33,857 nt of DNA, taken from positions 1-33,857 of the forward strand of contig MAAT01000038.1 of NCBI GenBank assembly GCA_002162815.1, written 5' to 3'. The position numbers were made by a program, and so were the translations under genes. Positions 31,053-33,857 of the stretch are shown piece by piece (the stretch's first letter is position 1; every line of letters starts with the position of its first letter). This DNA comes from Gammaproteobacteria bacterium 53_120_T64. Its GTDB lineage: Bacteria > Pseudomonadota > Gammaproteobacteria > Pseudomonadales > Porticoccaceae. The notes beneath the pieces are model-generated. The model had not been told where the DNA came from. It was given only the letters and a program-made list of their open reading frames with translations, and ran no database searches.

Positions 31053-33857
31053 ATGCGACACTTTTTTGGCGACAGACCCCTAAAGAGCTTCCGCTTTTGG
31101 CTGCTTGCCGGCCTCCTCGGCTACAGCCTCGGCGGGTTTTTGCTACTGCCCTACGTGCTGAAGAGCCAAGTCATCCACTATGTCGACACCACCCTTCGCC
31201 AGCAAGCCCGCCTTGGCAGCGTCAGCTTTAACCCCTTTTTATTGCGCTTACGCCTGCACAACCTTCAGCTTGCCAGCCCCCAACAAGCGCCCCTGGTAGA
31301 ACTCGGAGAACTGGTGGTCGACCTTGATACCTTTGGGCTGTTTAAAGGCGCCTGGCAATTCAGTCATATTCGCCTCAACGAACTAGACGTTTTTGCCGAA
31401 ATCGACAGCGCCGGCGAACTCAACCTGAAGAGGCTGATACCGCCCTCGAGCGACGCGGTGCCAGCAGCACCCGAAACGAGCAGCCCAGCGGCCCTACCCC
31501 GTTTGATTCTACAAAACATTGTCATTGCCCAGAGCCGTGTGCACTTTAAGCAACTCAATCGCAGCGAGCCTTTTAGCCTCGACCTCAATCCGCTAAATTT
31601 CAACATTGCCCATTTCAGCACCCTCGCCGAGGACGGCGGGCAATTCAACCTTGCCGCGAACTTCAGTGACAGCGAAAGCCTCACCTTTAGCGGTGCCGTG
31701 CAGGTCGAGCCACTGTCCCTGACGGGGCATATCGAGCTCGACAACATCCAGCTCAGCCGTGGTGGCGACTATCTGCGCGAGCTGCTGCTATTTAGCGTCA
31801 ACGCCGGCACGCTATCCATCGCCAGTGACTTTGTCCTGGATAAAACCGGCCCGGCGCAAAGCCTGGCCCTTCGCGCCAGCAAGATGAATGTCACCGTTGA
31901 GCAATTGCAGCTCGCTACCCTCGTCCCCGAGCCCCTGCTCAAGCTACAACATATTGCCCTCAACGGGGCCAACTTCACCTGGCCCGAACAAAAGCTGCAT
32001 GCCAAGTCCCTGCTGGTCGATAGTGGCTTTGTACTCAGCTGGCTCGACAGCCAAAAAGTCTTTAATTACACCCAGCTGCTTGCCAACCCGGCACCGCAAA
32101 CCAGCCCCCGCTCAGCCCCGCAGCAGCCATCCTCAGTACAAGTAGCAACGCCATCAAAGCCTCTGCAACTGCGGCTTGATAAAATCCAGTTAAAAAACCT
32201 GCTGATTAACTTTGACAACCACTCTCTCCGCGAGTCCAGCCCACAGACCGTCGACATCGTCGACCTCAGCCTCAGGCCCTTCACTCTTGAGCAAGGTGCC
32301 AGCTTCGATTTACGGGCCAAACTCAACATTAATGACCAGGGTAGAACCACCATCACCGGTCGTGTTGGTGCCACGCCCCCGATGGCCGCACTGGCTATCC
32401 AGCTGCGCGAGCTACCCCTGGCGCCGATTAACAGCTATTTGCACGACGCCATTAGACTCAACTTCACCAAGGGCAGTATCGACGCCGACCTACAGCTCGA
32501 CTATCCCAGCAATGGCAGTCCGGCACTGCGGGGCGATATCGACATCAGGCAACTCGACACCTTCGACCTCGCCGACCAGGAGAAATGGCTCAACTGGCAG
32601 AACCTTAAAATTCAAAGCCTCGATTTACAGCTAGAACCGGCCAGTTTGACGATAGCTAGCGTTGAATTAGTGCGGCCCTATTTTGATGCGGTGATCTTTG
32701 CCAACGGTGAAACACGGCTCTACCGCATGTTGGTACCCCGCCCGCAAGACAGTGCTGTAAAAAACCAAGCTCAGCAAGAAGCGGCCCTCCCCATCACCAT
32801 CGGTAAATTTACGCTGATTGATGGCCGCATGGACTATAAAGACTTCAACCTGCCCCTCAATTTCGCCACCCATATCCACAGCCTTAACGGCCAGGCCATG
32901 GCCCTATCAACCACCTCGAGTGAACCCGCGCAACTGCGCCTCGATGGCAAAATCGACCAATACGGCAGCGCGAAAATTAGCGCCACCAGCCAACTCAACT
33001 CGCCCCAGACCTTGAGTGAAATCAAGCTGGACTTAGCAAATGTCGATATCACCAGCGCCAGCTCCTACTCCGGTAAATTTGCCGGCTACGCCATCGACGC
33101 CGGCACGCTGTCTTTAAACCTCGACTACCACATTGAGAACGGCCAGTTACTGGGCGACAACCACCTACGCCTCGAACAACTGACCCTGGGCGATGCCGTC
33201 GACAGCCCCGACGCCGTGAGCCTGCCCTTGAAACTCGCCGTGGCCCTGATGAAGGACGTCAATGGCGACATCGATCTCGACCTGCCCGTCACCGGCGACC
33301 TCAATAATCCCGAGGTGCGTATTGGCGGCATCCTCTGGAAAGCCCTCGGGAATCTGGTCGTCAAAATTGCCGCCAGCCCCTTCAAGCTGCTCGGTGCCCT
33401 ATTTGAGAGTGGCGCTGACGACGGTCTTGCCAGCGTGATTTTCGCCCCCGGCTCTAGTCAGCTCTCCAGTGTCGAACAGCAGCAGCTCGACAAACTGGCG
33501 CAAGCTTTACAACAAAAGCCGTCACTGGGCCTCGCCATCAGTGCTTGCTACCTGCCCGACCACGACACTTCGCCTCTACAAAGCCAGCAGTTTGCGCAGG
33601 CCTACCTTGCCGCCGCAGGGGAGCAACAGCCAACAAGCGGCTCAATCGACTACCAAGGTGCGATCCTTGAAAGCCTCTATAGCGAGGCTTTTGGCGTCGA
33701 ACGGCTCGCCGCCCTAAAAAGTGAGCATTCACTAACGCCGCGATCTGAAGTTGGATCTGAAGTTGGATCTGAAGTTGGATCTGAAGTTGGATCTGAAGTT
33801 GGATCTGAAGTTGGATCTGAAGTTGGATCTGAAGTTGGATCTGAAGTTGGATCTGAA
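31053..33857 (+). CDS. large DUF748/AsmA-like envelope protein, 3' end outside the window
   Basis: An open frame of 935 codons without a stop before the right edge. The ATG at 31053 has AAGGA five bases upstream and follows recG by 52 bp. One N-terminal membrane helix (FWLLAGLLGYSLGGFLLLPYVL) anchors the protein. The long remainder, probably periplasmic, is built of repeating beta-strand units such as LGSVSFNPFLLRLRLHNLQLASP, the hallmark of DUF748 and related AsmA-type proteins linked to lipid transport between membranes. Around FAPGSSQLSSVEQQQLDKLAQAL there is an OmpA-like segment. From residue 898 the tail consists of SEVG units. Its true C-terminus lies beyond the window. Confidence 0.85.
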   Translation, partial: MRHFFGDRPLKSFRFWLLAGLLGYSLGGFLLLPYVLKSQVIHYVDTTLRQQARLGSVSFNPFLLRLRLHNLQLASPQQAPLVELGELVVDLDTFGLFKGAWQFSHIRLNELDVFAEIDSAGELNLKRLIPPSSDAVPAAPETSSPAALPRLILQNIVIAQSRVHFKQLNRSEPFSLDLNPLNFNIAHFSTLAEDGGQFNLAANFSDSESLTFSGAVQVEPLSLTGHIELDNIQLSRGGDYLRELLLFSVNAGTLSIASDFVLDKTGPAQSLALRASKMNVTVEQLQLATLVPEPLLKLQHIALNGANFTWPEQKLHAKSLLVDSGFVLSWLDSQKVFNYTQLLANPAPQTSPRSAPQQPSSVQVATPSKPLQLRLDKIQLKNLLINFDNHSLRESSPQTVDIVDLSLRPFTLEQGASFDLRAKLNINDQGRTTITGRVGATPPMAALAIQLRELPLAPINSYLHDAIRLNFTKGSIDADLQLDYPSNGSPALRGDIDIRQLDTFDLADQEKWLNWQNLKIQSLDLQLEPASLTIASVELVRPYFDAVIFANGETRLYRMLVPRPQDSAVKNQAQQEAALPITIGKFTLIDGRMDYKDFNLPLNFATHIHSLNGQAMALSTTSSEPAQLRLDGKIDQYGSAKISATSQLNSPQTLSEIKLDLANVDITSASSYSGKFAGYAIDAGTLSLNLDYHIENGQLLGDNHLRLEQLTLGDAVDSPDAVSLPLKLAVALMKDVNGDIDLDLPVTGDLNNPEVRIGGILWKALGNLVVKIAASPFKLLGALFESGADDGLASVIFAPGSSQLSSVEQQQLDKLAQALQQKPSLGLAISACYLPDHDTSPLQSQQFAQAYLAAAGEQQPTSGSIDYQGAILESLYSEAFGVERLAALKSEHSLTPRSEVGSEVGSEVGSEVGSEVGSEVGSEVGSEVGSEVGSE
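33744..33857 (+). repeat. perfect 12-bp tandem repeat at the window edge, coding for SEVG
   Basis: The unit TCTGAAGTTGGA occurs nine and a half times without a single mismatch and runs off the right edge. The unit length is a multiple of three, so copy-number changes keep the reading frame. The edge in the middle of a repeat suggests an assembly break, and the true copy number is unknown. Confidence 0.97.

Overview
The window looks like a chromosomal segment of a marine-type gammaproteobacterium. The evidence is the housekeeping proteins (SerA, UbiD, RecG and YaeQ all have gammaproteobacterial length and motifs), a moderate-to-high GC content and dense gene packing. A Cellvibrionales/Spongiibacteraceae-like origin is a guess from the mixture of genes. 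No rRNA, tRNA, CRISPR array, insertion sequence or phage gene was seen.

Layout. 1-3,700: 3' end of a YdcZ-type transporter; serA divergent from a D-2-hydroxyglutarate dehydrogenase-type flavoprotein and a fumarylacetoacetate-hydrolase-family gene. 3,733-7,328 (minus strand): a catabolic-looking run of an extended SDR, an MFE2-like SDR, a small GDCCVxC cysteine protein and a Rieske oxygenase. 7,329-8,405: an AT-rich stretch without an intact gene, holding what looks like the decayed start of a second chemoreceptor. 8,406-10,046: a soluble chemoreceptor with a C-terminal hemerythrin domain. 10,145-13,120 (minus): yaeQ, an ECHDC3-like enoyl-CoA hydratase, an aldo/keto reductase and a Nudix hydrolase. 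13,273-14,736: ubiD. 14,801-16,592 (minus): two tandem paralogous type IV pilin-like genes. 16,825-21,938: ogt, a MOSC protein, a FrnE-like DsbA protein, an apparently exported flavodoxin, a methyltransferase, a DUF5062-like protein, a cupin and an SDR. 22,003-25,990 (minus): a six-gene flavin/heme redox operon. 26,243-28,804: two membrane proteins and a CBS-domain protein. 28,922 to the end: recG and a long DUF748/AsmA-like envelope protein that runs off the window inside a perfect 12-bp tandem repeat.

The most interesting system is the operon at 25,990-22,003. It encodes an outer-membrane-barrel-like protein, an exported FMN-binding-domain protein with a flavinylation motif, an ApbE flavin transferase, a histidine-rich four-helix membrane protein, a PepSY membrane protein and a DUF2490 protein. 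The genes are almost contiguous or overlapping. They lie behind a promoter (TTGACA, 16 bp, TATCAT) whose spacer and -10 element are covered by a Fur-box-like sequence (14/19 matches). I infer an iron-regulated transmembrane electron-transfer chain, possibly for ferric or ferric-siderophore reduction in the periplasm. The ApbE protein has no export signal although its presumed target does. The second notable item is the hemerythrin chemoreceptor, in which one of the canonical iron-ligand histidines is glutamine.
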